DNA of 64,000 bases from JAFGTX01 sp942492225 (GTDB lineage Bacteria > Bacillota > Clostridia > Peptostreptococcales > Acidaminobacteraceae): contig CALODS010000022.1 in the NCBI GenBank assembly GCA_942492225.1, positions 58,627 through 122,626 on the forward strand. Direction: 5' to 3'. Below, in pieces: positions 17,945-27,359 of this stretch. Under the pieces are notes generated by a model. That model was not told the origin of the DNA and did no database searches. It worked only from the letters and a program-made list of their open reading frames with translations. Positions within the stretch are counted from its first letter, which is position 1; each line of letters opens with the position of its first letter. The translations under genes and the position numbers were made by a program.

Positions 17945-19285
17945 ATGATTAAAAAGAAATGGTATCAACCCTTTGCAATTATTATGCTTGCTGTCGGATT
18001 GTTAGCTGGTTGTACAGCAGAAAAAACATCTGAAGTAGAAAGTAATGAGGGTGTTGAAACGACAGCTCAAGTAGTTCAAACTGAAAGTGTGTCACAAACT
18101 GAACGTGAGAAGGTTTTTTTGTCTGTAGAAGAATTAAAAGCTCTATTAGAGGATGAAAACCTAGTTATTGTTGATGCGAGAGGTGAAGATGCTTATAAAG
18201 GTGGACATATTCCAGAAGCGGTAACGACATCATGGCAAAGCCTTTCAACGATGGATGTTGATTTTGCAACTGCAAATTGGGGTGCTGTAACGAATAAGGA
18301 AACAGTATCAAAAGTCATCAGCCAATTAGGGATAGATGAAACATCTCAAGTTGTTATCTATGCTGATACGGAAAAAGGTTGGGGTGAAGAAGGTAGAATT
18401 TACTGGACGTTTAAGATGGCTGGTTTAACGAATATCAAGATTTTAGATGGCGGTGTGAACGTTTGGAATGACAAAGGTGAATCGTTGTCGACTAAAGATA
18501 GTGTTGTAACACCAACAAATTTTGTAGTATCAAATCTTGATAAAAGTCAAACTATTGATACAATGACGTTGAATGATGAACTGTTTAATGTGAAAATCAT
18601 TGATACAAGAGATCAAGATGAGTATGAAGGCGCTATTAAATTTGGAGAAGCAAGAGGTGGACATATTCCAGGTGCAATTCATTTAGGTTACAAAACATTA
18701 CTAAATGATGATGGTTCTTTAAAATCAGATGAAGCCTTATATGAACTATTTGAATCAGCAGGTATAACTAAGGATGATACAGTTGTTGCTTACTGTACTG
18801 CTGGTATTAGATCGGCTTATGTCGTAACGATATTAGATATGCTTGGATATGAAAATGTAAAGAACTATGATGAATCATTCTATGTTTGGGCGAATAATCC
18901 AGACCTTAAACTTGGTGTAATGGTTAAGGATAAAGCGTTCAATTATTATACTCAAAATGATTTGAAAGTTGCATTAGAATCAAAACAACCATTAACATTA
19001 GTGGATATTCAAGTGCCAGAAGATTTCGAAGCACATCATATTATTGGTGCAATTGAAACAAATGCATTTCCTGCAAAAACGGATGAGGAGCTTTTACGTC
19101 TAAATTCTATTGTAGAAAAAGCAAAGGGTTCTTCAGAACCTATTGTTATCGTTTGTCCAAGAGGTGCTGGTGGTGCTCAAAGAAGTATTGAGTATTTACA
19201 ACAATCAGGTATACCATCTGCACAACTCTATATTTTAGAGAATGGACAAGAAGGATGGCCGTACGAAGATTTATTAGAAAAATAA
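17945..19285 (+). CDS. Lipoprotein with three rhodanese domains (sulfurtransferase)
   Basis: A 446-residue lipoprotein (lipobox LLAGC near residue 23) with three rhodanese modules at about residues 60-180, 195-310 and 320-446. Each opens with a typical strand (LVIVDARGEDAYKGGHIPEA; VKIIDTRDQDEYEG; LTLVDIQVPEDFEAHHIIGA). The active-site cysteine is present in module 2 (Cys284 in AYCTAGIRS) and module 3 (Cys404 in VCPRGAGG), but module 1 has Ala140-Asp141 in that place (VIYADTEKGWG) and should be inactive. Paired inactive/active rhodanese domains form thiosulfate or mercaptopyruvate sulfurtransferases; a third active module is less usual. It acts outside the membrane. An AGGAGAG ribosome binding site precedes ATG 17945. 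Confidence 0.88.
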   Translation: MIKKKWYQPFAIIMLAVGLLAGCTAEKTSEVESNEGVETTAQVVQTESVSQTEREKVFLSVEELKALLEDENLVIVDARGEDAYKGGHIPEAVTTSWQSLSTMDVDFATANWGAVTNKETVSKVISQLGIDETSQVVIYADTEKGWGEEGRIYWTFKMAGLTNIKILDGGVNVWNDKGESLSTKDSVVTPTNFVVSNLDKSQTIDTMTLNDELFNVKIIDTRDQDEYEGAIKFGEARGGHIPGAIHLGYKTLLNDDGSLKSDEALYELFESAGITKDDTVVAYCTAGIRSAYVVTILDMLGYENVKNYDESFYVWANNPDLKLGVMVKDKAFNYYTQNDLKVALESKQPLTLVDIQVPEDFEAHHIIGAIETNAFPAKTDEELLRLNSIVEKAKGSSEPIVIVCPRGAGGAQRSIEYLQQSGIPSAQLYILENGQEGWPYEDLLEK

Positions 19286-19306
19286 CAAAAATAATAATGT
19301 TTAAAG

Positions 19307-19332
19307 CGCATCTGTGAGGATGCGTTTTTTTT
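19307..19332 (+). terminator. Rho-independent terminator after the rhodanese gene
   Basis: Stem CGCATC/GATGCG, loop TGTGAG, followed by eight Ts. Confidence 0.88.
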
Positions 19333-19432
19333 ATAATATATAAGACGTTAAATTTGATAATTATTGAACTTTAAGGTATTTTAAATACATAAGAATAAAT
19401 CATTAAAATATAAATTTTGAAGGAGCGCTCAG

Positions 19433-20647
19433 ATGTCGACGAATCAGAAGATTTTATACGTTAGTAAGCCAGATGTTGGGGGGATTTTACCTAACTATTT
19501 AACCGCACTAGAGGTTAATAAAGTAAGAACCTTTCACCAATCGATGAAAGAATATGAAGTGACACCTTTAGTTGCTCTCGATAACTTAGCAAAAGAATTA
19601 GGCGTAAAAAAAATATATGTCAAGGACGAGTCTTATCGATTTAATTTAAATGCTTTTAAGGCTTTAGGTGGGACGTTTTCTTTAGCAAAATTACTATGCA
19701 AACGCTTAGATATTGATATTGAAGAGATAACGTTTGAGTATTTTAATCAACCAGAAATAAAAGAAAAAATAGCTAATTTAATATTTGTTACAGCAACAGA
19801 TGGCAATCATGGAAGAGGAATTGCATGGGCAGCTTCTAAACTAGGGTGCAAATCCGTAGTATATATGCCAAAAGGTTCATCTGAACGAAGACTTCAAGCA
19901 ATAAAAGATGCAGGCGCAGAGGCTTTTATCACAGAAATGAACTATGATGATGCTGTTAGATTTGCAAGTGAAAAAGCGACTAAAGAAGGATGGATTCTTG
20001 TACAAGATACTGCATGGGAAGGGTATGAAGAAATTCCAACTTGGGTAACTCAAGGGTATACAACAATGGCTGCTGAGGCAATTGACCAAATGATGGATGA
20101 TGGTTTTAAAAGTCCAACGCACGTATTTTTGCAAGCGGGTGTTGGTTCCCTTGCTGGTGGTGTACTGGGGTATTTTGCAAATTTATTTGAAGAAAACTGT
20201 CCTATTACAACAATTGTGGAAGCAGAAGCAGCGAACTGTATTTATCAATCGGCATTAATAAATGATGGAAATCCTCATATTGTTAGCGGTGATTTAGAGA
20301 CGATCATGGCTGGACTAGCTTGCGGTGAGCCAAATCCTATCACTTGGAAGATTTTACGAGATTTTGCCAGTTGTTATGTGTCATGCCCTGATTATGTGTC
20401 AGCACATGGCATGCGTGTTCTTGCAAATCCAGTTGGAAATGATAAAAAAGTGATTTCTGGAGAATCTGGATCAGTTGGTGTAGGTCTTTTTGAGATGATA
20501 ATGTCCCGTGACGCCCTTGAACATTTAAGAAATGAATTGAAACTTACTGCAGATTCAATCGTTCTATTTTTTAATACAGAAGGAGATACAGACAAAGAAC
20601 ATTACAGGAAAATTGTCATTGAAGGTAAAAATCCAAGTGGCGAATAA
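19433..20647 (+). CDS. ygeX: Diaminopropionate ammonia-lyase
   Basis: A 404-residue fold-type II PLP enzyme that converts 2,3-diaminopropionate (both isomers in known enzymes) to pyruvate and two ammonia. The PLP lysine is Lys76 in NLNAFKALGGTFS (Lys77 in the E. coli enzyme). The substrate/cofactor loops TATDGNHGRGIAWAA, the glycine-rich VFLQAGVGSLAGGVLGYF, and SGESGSVGVGLFE match the family along its full length. GAAGGAGCG precedes ATG 19433. The gene stands alone between two terminators; in other anaerobes ygeX often sits with purine or selenate/xanthine dehydrogenase genes, which are not present here. Confidence 0.92.
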   Translation: MSTNQKILYVSKPDVGGILPNYLTALEVNKVRTFHQSMKEYEVTPLVALDNLAKELGVKKIYVKDESYRFNLNAFKALGGTFSLAKLLCKRLDIDIEEITFEYFNQPEIKEKIANLIFVTATDGNHGRGIAWAASKLGCKSVVYMPKGSSERRLQAIKDAGAEAFITEMNYDDAVRFASEKATKEGWILVQDTAWEGYEEIPTWVTQGYTTMAAEAIDQMMDDGFKSPTHVFLQAGVGSLAGGVLGYFANLFEENCPITTIVEAEAANCIYQSALINDGNPHIVSGDLETIMAGLACGEPNPITWKILRDFASCYVSCPDYVSAHGMRVLANPVGNDKKVISGESGSVGVGLFEMIMSRDALEHLRNELKLTADSIVLFFNTEGDTDKEHYRKIVIEGKNPSGE

Positions 20648-20650
20648 CAC

Positions 20651-20690
20651 AATAAACGACGATGGAAAATCATTTCTATCGTCGTTTATT
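20651..20690. terminator. Bidirectional terminator between ygeX and the NUDIX gene
   Basis: An 18-bp stem (AATAAACGACGATGGAAA paired to TTTCTATCGTCGTTTATT with a single G-T wobble) and a 4-base loop. It overlaps the stop codon of the minus-strand NUDIX gene and serves both converging genes. Confidence 0.88.
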
Positions 20691-21273
20691 GCGTGTGTTT
20701 ATCATAATCTTCTTTAAATTGTGCTAGTTTTTTATTTAACTTGCTATATATGTGGGTTTGGAACCAAGGTTCGCTAGAAGCGCTGATAGCATCATTTAAA
20801 TTAAACCAAGCGACATCGCTATTTTCGTCCTCTTTTATTGAAAGAGAGTCGTTTTCATCTACCTCTAATAAATAAGTGATATTAAGGTGTAGGTGAGAGG
20901 GGATATATTGCCCTCTTTTTTGATGACCATCAACAGTTAATATTTCGATAGAAAAAATAGAATTGCTGAGTGCGGTAACTCTAGTAACGCCACTTTCCTC
21001 TTGAACCTCTTTAATTGCTACAGCCAACAAATCAGTGTCGCCATCAGCGTGACCACCTAACCATGACCAAGAGTTATACAAATTGTGATGGATTAACAAT
21101 ACTTTTGATTTGGATTGATTAACAACCCATGCAGAAGCAGTCATATGTGCGTTGAGATTTTTTCTTAGAAAAACATCTTTAGTAGATCTTAAGTGTCGAA
21201 TGATCTCGTGTTGATCAACGCGTTCTTGTTCGTTAAAAGGAATATAATTATTTAAATCTTCAATAAGTTTCAT
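20686..21273 (-). CDS. NUDIX hydrolase
   Basis: A 195-residue NUDIX protein. The NUDIX box is at about residues 73-95: it opens GGHADGD and closes KEVQEESGV. Two consensus positions differ (the first Glu is Thr, the Arg of REUxEE is Lys), but the metal-binding glutamates EVQEE remain, so activity is plausible. Such proteins hydrolyse nucleoside diphosphates linked to another group; the N-terminal leader (IRHLRSTKDVFLRKN, then MTASAWVVNQ) resembles NUDIX proteins of unknown substrate in Firmicutes. It is transcribed toward ygeX and preceded by GGGGGCCC rather than a typical AGGAGG. Confidence 0.85.
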   Translation of the reverse strand: MKLIEDLNNYIPFNEQERVDQHEIIRHLRSTKDVFLRKNLNAHMTASAWVVNQSKSKVLLIHHNLYNSWSWLGGHADGDTDLLAVAIKEVQEESGVTRVTALSNSIFSIEILTVDGHQKRGQYIPSHLHLNITYLLEVDENDSLSIKEDENSDVAWFNLNDAISASSEPWFQTHIYSKLNKKLAQFKEDYDKHTQ

Positions 21274-21301
21274 AGGGCCCCCTACTTAGGTTGAAATATG
21301 T

Positions 21302-21335
21302 AAAAAACTATCTTGAAAAAACCAAGATAGTTTAA
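21302..21335 (-). terminator. Terminator of plsY
   Basis: Stem AAACTATCTTG/CAAGATAGTTT around AAAAAAC; on the minus strand it is followed by a T-run. It lies directly after the plsY stop and separates it from the NUDIX gene. Confidence 0.85.
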
Positions 21336-21337
21336 TA

Positions 21338-21940
21338 TTAAAATTTAAGTTTAGTCTCAGTTTTATTGATAAGTCTCACTAGATTAGCTCTATGTCGATA
21401 AATGACAAAAAGACCAATGAAGAGAGAATATACAATATATTCAAAAGAATATCCAAAGGCATAAACTAAAATTGGATATAGTCCAGCTGCTGTTATTGAA
21501 GCAAGTGACATTAGTCGTGTTTTGAAAATAAGTGACAATTGGTATACAACTAATATTGCGCCAACACCTGGTGTTAAAACCATAATCATACCAGCGGAAG
21601 TCGCAACACCTTTTCCGCCTTTGAAATTAAGCCAAACTGGGTAACAGTGTCCGATGATTGCCATACCAGCACAAATAAGTGCACCTTCTGTATTAAAGAA
21701 CCCAAGACCAATTGATGCGGCCAAAATACCTTTTAAGAAATCACCTAGAAATGCAAGTAATCCTGCTTTTCTTCCAAGAGTTCTAAAAACATTTGTTGCA
21801 CCGCTATTGCCACTACCATGTTCGCGGATATCAATTTTACCTAAATATTTACTGACGATAAATGAGAACGGAATACTTCCGATGAAATATCCTAAAACGC
21901 CTATCATAAGTGCTTTTGTCAAAAAATCCCCTCCGATCAT
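21338..21940 (-). CDS. plsY: Acyl-phosphate:glycerol-3-phosphate acyltransferase
   Basis: A 200-residue integral membrane enzyme that transfers an acyl group from acyl-phosphate to glycerol-3-phosphate, the first committed step of phospholipid synthesis in Gram-positive bacteria (with PlsX). Conserved family motifs are all visible: GSIPFSFIVSKYLG, the G-rich HGSGNSGATNVFRTLG, GMAIIGHCYPVWLNFKGGKGVATSAG, and a C-terminal YRHRANLVRL. About six to seven hydrophobic stretches span the membrane. The ORF begins MIGGDFLTKALMIGVLG; an internal ATG (KALMIGV) is also possible, but GGAGGGG lies before the first ATG. Confidence 0.93.
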   Translation of the reverse strand: MIGGDFLTKALMIGVLGYFIGSIPFSFIVSKYLGKIDIREHGSGNSGATNVFRTLGRKAGLLAFLGDFLKGILAASIGLGFFNTEGALICAGMAIIGHCYPVWLNFKGGKGVATSAGMIMVLTPGVGAILVVYQLSLIFKTRLMSLASITAAGLYPILVYAFGYSFEYIVYSLFIGLFVIYRHRANLVRLINKTETKLKF

Positions 21941-22140
21941 TGTTATTTTATCATTAAATTGATTAATTCTCTATACTAATTATTGCCAAAATGATAAAAT
22001 GACATATAAAAAGTAAATATTTTGTGCGTGATTGGATGGTGTAAAAGCTGTTAAACACAGGGTTGTGTCATTTGTTTTTAAATAAAGAGTTAGTATTATT
22101 ATCAGGTAATAATTTTTGTTTAACATGAGGTGATGTAAAG

Positions 22141-25100
22141 ATGGAAGGTTTAAGAGTAGGAATTGATGTTGGTTCAACAACCATCAAGATTGTCGTATTA
22201 GACGAGAATGATGTTGTCATAAAGTCAGTATACCAACGTCATTTTTCCAATATAAAAAACGCAGTCGGAACAATTCTAGAAGATGTCTTATTAACTATTA
22301 AAGACGAATATATAAAACTATGTATCACTGGATCTGGTGGGTTATTAATTTCAGAATTCTTTAGTGCGCCTTTTGTACAAGAGGTCGTTGCGAGTTCTGA
22401 AGCCATTCAAAAGTATTTTCCAAAAACCGATGTAGCAATTGAACTTGGTGGAGAAGATGCAAAAATAACATATTTTGGACATAGTTTAGAACAACGAATG
22501 AATGGTGTATGTGCAGGTGGAACGGGCGCTTTTATTGACCAAATGGCTGTCCTTTTAAATACGGATGTCCAAGGGCTTAATGAAATGGCGAAATCTTATA
22601 AGACAATATATCCAATTGCTTCTCGCTGTGGTGTTTTTGCAAAAACAGATATTCAACCTTTATTGAATGAAGGGACGCCAAAAGAAGATATTGCTGCTTC
22701 AATTTTTCAAGCGGTTGTAAATCAAACAATTGGTGGACTCGCTTGTGGTAAACCGATAAGAGGAAACATTGCTTTCTTAGGAGGACCGCTTCATTTTCTT
22801 TCTGAGCTAAAGGAAAGATTCATTGAAACGTTAAATCTTTCTGAAGATAAGATTATTAGACCGGAAAATGGTCAATATTTTGTAGCGATTGGAGCTGCTT
22901 TGTCATCTGCAGTTCAAAAAAATATATCGGTCGCTGAACTACAAACTAAATTAAAGGATATTGAACAATTCAAAAGTGTAGAAGAATTGAGTAGCTTACC
23001 AAAATTATTTGATTCAATTGATGCTTATGAGGCATTTAAAAAACGTCATGAAATGAATAAAGTGAAACGCAAGCCACTTTCGGAAGCATCTGGACCTTTA
23101 TTTTTAGGCATTGATGCGGGATCAACAACAACTAAAGTTGCATTGATAGATCAAGAGGGCGCGCTTTTACATTCTTTTTATGGAAGTAATGAGGGGAGTC
23201 CTTTACTCTCGACAGTGAAAGCGTTGAAAGACTTATATCAGTTAATGCCATCGACATCATTCATAGGCAAATCAGCAATTACAGGATATGGTGAACATTT
23301 AATTAAAGAAGCTTTGTCAGTGGATATAGGGGAAATTGAAACGGTTGCGCATTATAAATCAGCAGCCTTTTTTTTGCCAGATGTCAATTTTGTTATTGAT
23401 ATTGGTGGGCAAGACATGAAGAGCCTAAAGGTAAAAGACGGTTTGATAGAATCAATTATGCTTAATGAAGCATGTTCCTCTGGATGTGGGTCATTTATTG
23501 AAACATTTGCGAGATCGATGGATAAGGATATTTATAATTTTGCAAGAGAAGGATTGTATGCAAACAATCCTGTTGACCTTGGAACACGTTGCACTGTTTT
23601 TATGAATTCTAAGGTGAAACAAGCTCAAAAAGAAGGTGCGTCTGTCGGTGATATTTCTGCCGGAATTTCATATTCTGTTATAAAAAATGCATTGTATAAA
23701 GTCATTAGATTAAGGGATGTGGATCAATTAGGTGAACAGATTGTTGTTCAAGGTGGTACTTTCTATAATGATGCTGTTTTAAGAAGTTTTGAAATTATTA
23801 CAGGAAGACAAGTGGTTAGACCAGATATTGCTGGGCTGATGGGTGCTTTTGGATCTGCTCTCATAGCAAAGAATGCTTATGCAGAAAATCAGGTATCATC
23901 AATTTTACAAAATAATGCGCTAGATAATTTTAAATATAGTGCCTTTACAAAAAGATGTGAAATATGTGGTAATAGCTGTTTATTGACGGTAAATCAGTTT
24001 GAAGAGGGCCATCAATTTATAACTGGTAATCGATGTGAACGTGGAGCCGGTATGGAAGCGACGGAAGAACCTGTTCCAAATATGTATGAATACAAGCTAA
24101 AAAGAGTGTTTGATTATAAAAGTTTAAGTGATGTAGAAGCTATTAGAGGTAGTATTGGATTGCCACGCGTACTTAACATGTATGAAAATTATCCGTTTTG
24201 GCATACTTTTTTTACGACCTTAGGTTATCGTGTTGTACTATCAAATCGCTCCTCAAGAAAATTATTTGAAACGGGTATGGATTCAATTCCTTCGGAATCA
24301 GTTTGTTATCCTGCAAAGATTTCTCATGGGCATATAATGAACTTAATTGAAAAAGGTGTTGAGACGATTTTTTATCCTTGTATCCCATACGAAGAAATTG
24401 AATCTAAAGAGGCGAATAATCATTTTAATTGTCCTATTGTGACGTCGTATCCAGAAACAATTAAGAATAACATGGAAACAATTAAAGACAAAAACATTCA
24501 ATTTATGAAACCTTTTTTACCCCTTGATGATAATAAGAGATTGAAAAAAAGATTATCAGAAGAGTTTAAGTCGATGGGCATTACAAAGGCAGAAATTAAT
24601 AATGCTGTCGACCTTTCTTTTGAAGCACTACATGCGTACAAAAAAGATATTAAAGCAAAGGGATTAGAAATATTAACTTATATAGAAAAGAATAATCTAA
24701 AAGGTATTGTATTAGCGGGAAGACCTTATCATATTGATCCAGAAATAAATCATGGTATTCCTGCAATGATCGCTAATTATAATATGCCTATTTTGACAGA
24801 AGATTCAATAGATCACTTAAATCCAGTGGAGCGTCCTTTGCGTGTTGTTGATCAGTGGACGTACCATACACGTCTCTATAACGCGGCGAATTTTGTTGCT
24901 CACAGAAAAGATTTAGAACTCATTCAATTAACATCTTTTGGGTGTGGCCTAGATGCTGTGACAACAGATCAAGTACAAGAAATACTTGCGCGGTATGATA
25001 AAGTCTATACATCATTGAAAATAGATGAGATCAATAATTTGGGTGCAGCGAGAATTAGAGTACGCTCTTTATTGGCGGTTATTGAGGAACGAACGCGGTC

Positions 25101-26376
25101 GAACTTTGAACCTAAAATGTTATATTCCAATAAAGAACGGGTTGTGTTCTCTAAGGAAATGAAAAAAACCCATACAATATTAGCGCCACAGATGTCACCA
25201 ATACACTTTGACCTACTAGAACGCGTCTTTATCGATGAAGGATATAATTTTGAATTGTTACCTCATGTTGATAAAAAGATCATTGATGAAGGGTTAAAAT
25301 ATGTACATAATGATGCATGTTACCCATCAGTCATTACAATCGGTCAAATAATGTATGCCTTAAATTCGGGTGATTACGATCTGGATAAGACAGCGGTTTT
25401 GATTTCTCAAACAGGTGGAGGGTGTAGAGCCACTAACTATATTGGATTTATTAGAAAGGCGCTTCGTGATGCTAAAATGGACCATATACCTGTTGTTTCT
25501 TTAAATGCAGGCGGGTTAGAATCTAATCCAGGATTTCAACTCAGAATGCCAACAATTAAAAAACTTGTCATGGCACTTATGTATGGAGATCTTCTTATGC
25601 GTGTTTTATACAAAGTGCGCCCTTATGAAAAAGAGAAAGGTTCTGCAAATGCCTTATATGAAAAATGGCGACGTCATATTAAACATGATTTGCAACACGG
25701 CCGTTATTACCGATATATTCAAAATATTAAAGAGATTGTACAAGCCTTTGATACATTAGAAATTATTCAAGAAAAAAAGCCTAAAGTTGGTATTGTTGGA
25801 GAAATTCTTGTTAAATTTCATCCAGTGGCAAATAACAATTTAGTTGATTATTTAGAATCAGAAGGTGCAGAAGCCGTAATGCCAGATTTAGTTGACTTTT
25901 TTCTCTATTGTGGATATAATGCTGATTTTAGATATAAAGAATTATCAGGTAAACTATCAAGTAAATTGGCTGCCGATGCAATAATTGTGTATTTAGAATT
26001 TTATCGAAAAGAGATGAAAAAAGCGTTAAAAAACAGCAAACGATTTAGTCCGCCAGAGAAAATACATCAGTTAGCTGAAAAAGCTTCAACCATTTTATCA
26101 ATTGGTAATCAAACAGGTGAGGGATGGTTTTTAACTGCAGAAATGATTGAATTGCTTGAATCAGGCGTTGATAACATAGCTTGTCTTCAGCCATTTGCGT
26201 GTTTGCCAAATCATATTACTGGTAAGGGCATGATAAAAGTACTAAAAGAAAGATTTCCATTGGCAAATATTGTACCAATTGATTACGATCCAGGTGCAAG
26301 TGAAGTCAATCAAATTAATCGTATCAAATTAATGTTAGCCAATGCATATAAAAATATAAATGAAGGTAGTGAATAA
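22141..26376 (+). CDS. Giant 2-hydroxyacyl-CoA dehydratase-type activase (tandem ASKHA domains, DUF2229, dehydratase-D-like C-terminus)
   Basis: A 1411-residue protein. Two BadF/BcrA/HgdC-type ASKHA ATPase domains lie at about 5-265 and 320-580, with phosphate loops GIDVGSTTIK (7-16) and GIDAGSTTTK (from 323). Each has the two cysteines that ligate the inter-subunit [4Fe-4S] cluster of HgdC: Cys124 and Cys163, then Cys445 and Cys484, both 39 apart as in HgdC. A Cys cluster follows (606, 609, 613, 632). The middle (about 660-900) is DUF2229-like, with SVCYPAKISHGH; the C-terminal part (1030-1400) resembles the dehydratase D component (DACYPSVITIGQ, QTGGGCRATNY). Activases of this type inject low-potential electrons into dehydratase or reductase partners using ATP; the partner here is unknown. 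The following gene starts 2 bp downstream. Confidence 0.88.
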   Translation: MEGLRVGIDVGSTTIKIVVLDENDVVIKSVYQRHFSNIKNAVGTILEDVLLTIKDEYIKLCITGSGGLLISEFFSAPFVQEVVASSEAIQKYFPKTDVAIELGGEDAKITYFGHSLEQRMNGVCAGGTGAFIDQMAVLLNTDVQGLNEMAKSYKTIYPIASRCGVFAKTDIQPLLNEGTPKEDIAASIFQAVVNQTIGGLACGKPIRGNIAFLGGPLHFLSELKERFIETLNLSEDKIIRPENGQYFVAIGAALSSAVQKNISVAELQTKLKDIEQFKSVEELSSLPKLFDSIDAYEAFKKRHEMNKVKRKPLSEASGPLFLGIDAGSTTTKVALIDQEGALLHSFYGSNEGSPLLSTVKALKDLYQLMPSTSFIGKSAITGYGEHLIKEALSVDIGEIETVAHYKSAAFFLPDVNFVIDIGGQDMKSLKVKDGLIESIMLNEACSSGCGSFIETFARSMDKDIYNFAREGLYANNPVDLGTRCTVFMNSKVKQAQKEGASVGDISAGISYSVIKNALYKVIRLRDVDQLGEQIVVQGGTFYNDAVLRSFEIITGRQVVRPDIAGLMGAFGSALIAKNAYAENQVSSILQNNALDNFKYSAFTKRCEICGNSCLLTVNQFEEGHQFITGNRCERGAGMEATEEPVPNMYEYKLKRVFDYKSLSDVEAIRGSIGLPRVLNMYENYPFWHTFFTTLGYRVVLSNRSSRKLFETGMDSIPSESVCYPAKISHGHIMNLIEKGVETIFYPCIPYEEIESKEANNHFNCPIVTSYPETIKNNMETIKDKNIQFMKPFLPLDDNKRLKKRLSEEFKSMGITKAEINNAVDLSFEALHAYKKDIKAKGLEILTYIEKNNLKGIVLAGRPYHIDPEINHGIPAMIANYNMPILTEDSIDHLNPVERPLRVVDQWTYHTRLYNAANFVAHRKDLELIQLTSFGCGLDAVTTDQVQEILARYDKVYTSLKIDEINNLGAARIRVRSLLAVIEERTRSNFEPKMLYSNKERVVFSKEMKKTHTILAPQMSPIHFDLLERVFIDEGYNFELLPHVDKKIIDEGLKYVHNDACYPSVITIGQIMYALNSGDYDLDKTAVLISQTGGGCRATNYIGFIRKALRDAKMDHIPVVSLNAGGLESNPGFQLRMPTIKKLVMALMYGDLLMRVLYKVRPYEKEKGSANALYEKWRRHIKHDLQHGRYYRYIQNIKEIVQAFDTLEIIQEKKPKVGIVGEILVKFHPVANNNLVDYLESEGAEAVMPDLVDFFLYCGYNADFRYKELSGKLSSKLAADAIIVYLEFYRKEMKKALKNSKRFSPPEKIHQLAEKASTILSIGNQTGEGWFLTAEMIELLESGVDNIACLQPFACLPNHITGKGMIKVLKERFPLANIVPIDYDPGASEVNQINRIKLMLANAYKNINEGSE

Positions 26377-26378
26377 TA

Positions 26379-27284
26379 ATGGTAACATATGAAAGACTAG
26401 AAGCCATTGAAGCAATGTTAATAAAGAGTATTGAATATTTTTTAGCAAAGCATTCAAATAAAGTAATAGAGGCAGCAAAAACAGAATATTTAAGTGGTAT
26501 CGATGGTGATTATAAAGAATTTGGATTTGATAATTGGTTCCTATGTGATTTTAAATATGATCATAAAGATATGATGACTTACTACCAACAAAATCAACCT
26601 GTATTAGGGGAAGAAAAAATTGTGTTAGAGAGTATACAAAATTCGTGGTTCTCATATTTTGAAGTATTTGAGGTTGAAGGAAAATCTTTATTAAAAGACT
26701 TATTTACAAAAGCAGATTATCAGGTTGAAAACAGTGAACTACTGGCAGGTGGTACAATTGTGGCAGCAAGACTTTATCCATGTGAACGTAAATATTATAT
26801 AGAAATATTAGAAAATTTTGATGGTGAGATGCATAAACATGTTACAGGTGCAGTCTTATCAAAATACAATGAATTTTGCTCGCAGAATCAAACGATTGAA
26901 ATAGAAGAATTTATAAAAACACAGTCATTACTGTTGTATAAATTTATGAATGTTTTTAAAAATGTAAGTTTGCAAGACTCAGATGCCGATGAAGAGTTTA
27001 TGGTTTATCAAAGCGACTATGTATTTGACAATAGAGACAAAGTCATTGAACTTATTTCTACTGAGGGTTCATTTGAATTCGTAGAAAAAGAAGAAGACGA
27101 AGAAATTTATAGCATTATTCATGAAGGTGAAGTGATTGAAATCGTTATTTCTACGAATAAATTGGAATTAGAAGCTTCTACAGAAGCGATTAGGCAAGTT
27201 ATCAAAACAAAGGTTGAAGAATTACTTAAAGGGTATATAACTTTTGTCCAAGATATTATTCTGAATATTGATGATATTTTGTAG
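26379..27284 (+). CDS. Unrecognised protein cotranscribed with the giant activase
   Basis: A 301-residue soluble, acidic protein starting 2 bp after the activase stop, so translation is probably coupled. The segment at about 45-140 (GFDNWFLCDF, LGEEKIVLESIQNSWFSYFEVFEVEG, LLAGGTIVAARLYPCERKY) resembles the domain that precedes zinc-binding SEC-C tails in many Firmicute proteins, but no SEC-C tail is present: the C-terminus is helical (about 185-300). No catalytic motif was recognised. It could be an accessory or regulator for the activase. This is inference from spacing only. Confidence 0.6.
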   Translation: MVTYERLEAIEAMLIKSIEYFLAKHSNKVIEAAKTEYLSGIDGDYKEFGFDNWFLCDFKYDHKDMMTYYQQNQPVLGEEKIVLESIQNSWFSYFEVFEVEGKSLLKDLFTKADYQVENSELLAGGTIVAARLYPCERKYYIEILENFDGEMHKHVTGAVLSKYNEFCSQNQTIEIEEFIKTQSLLLYKFMNVFKNVSLQDSDADEEFMVYQSDYVFDNRDKVIELISTEGSFEFVEKEEDEEIYSIIHEGEVIEIVISTNKLELEASTEAIRQVIKTKVEELLKGYITFVQDIILNIDDIL

Positions 27285-27290
27285 TTAAAA

Positions 27291-27319
27291 TTGACAATTT
27301 CGTAGAATCACTGTACAAT
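27291..27319 (+). promoter_or_regulatory. Strong sigma-A promoter before the small 27360 gene
   Basis: TTGACA (27291-27296), a 17-bp spacer and TACAAT (27314-27319). It starts 7 bp after the stop of the preceding gene and drives the small protein and probably the methyltransferase operon. Confidence 0.85.
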
Positions 27320-27359
27320 TATATGTAAATTTCAACATTGAAAGGGGAAAAAAGCAAAA

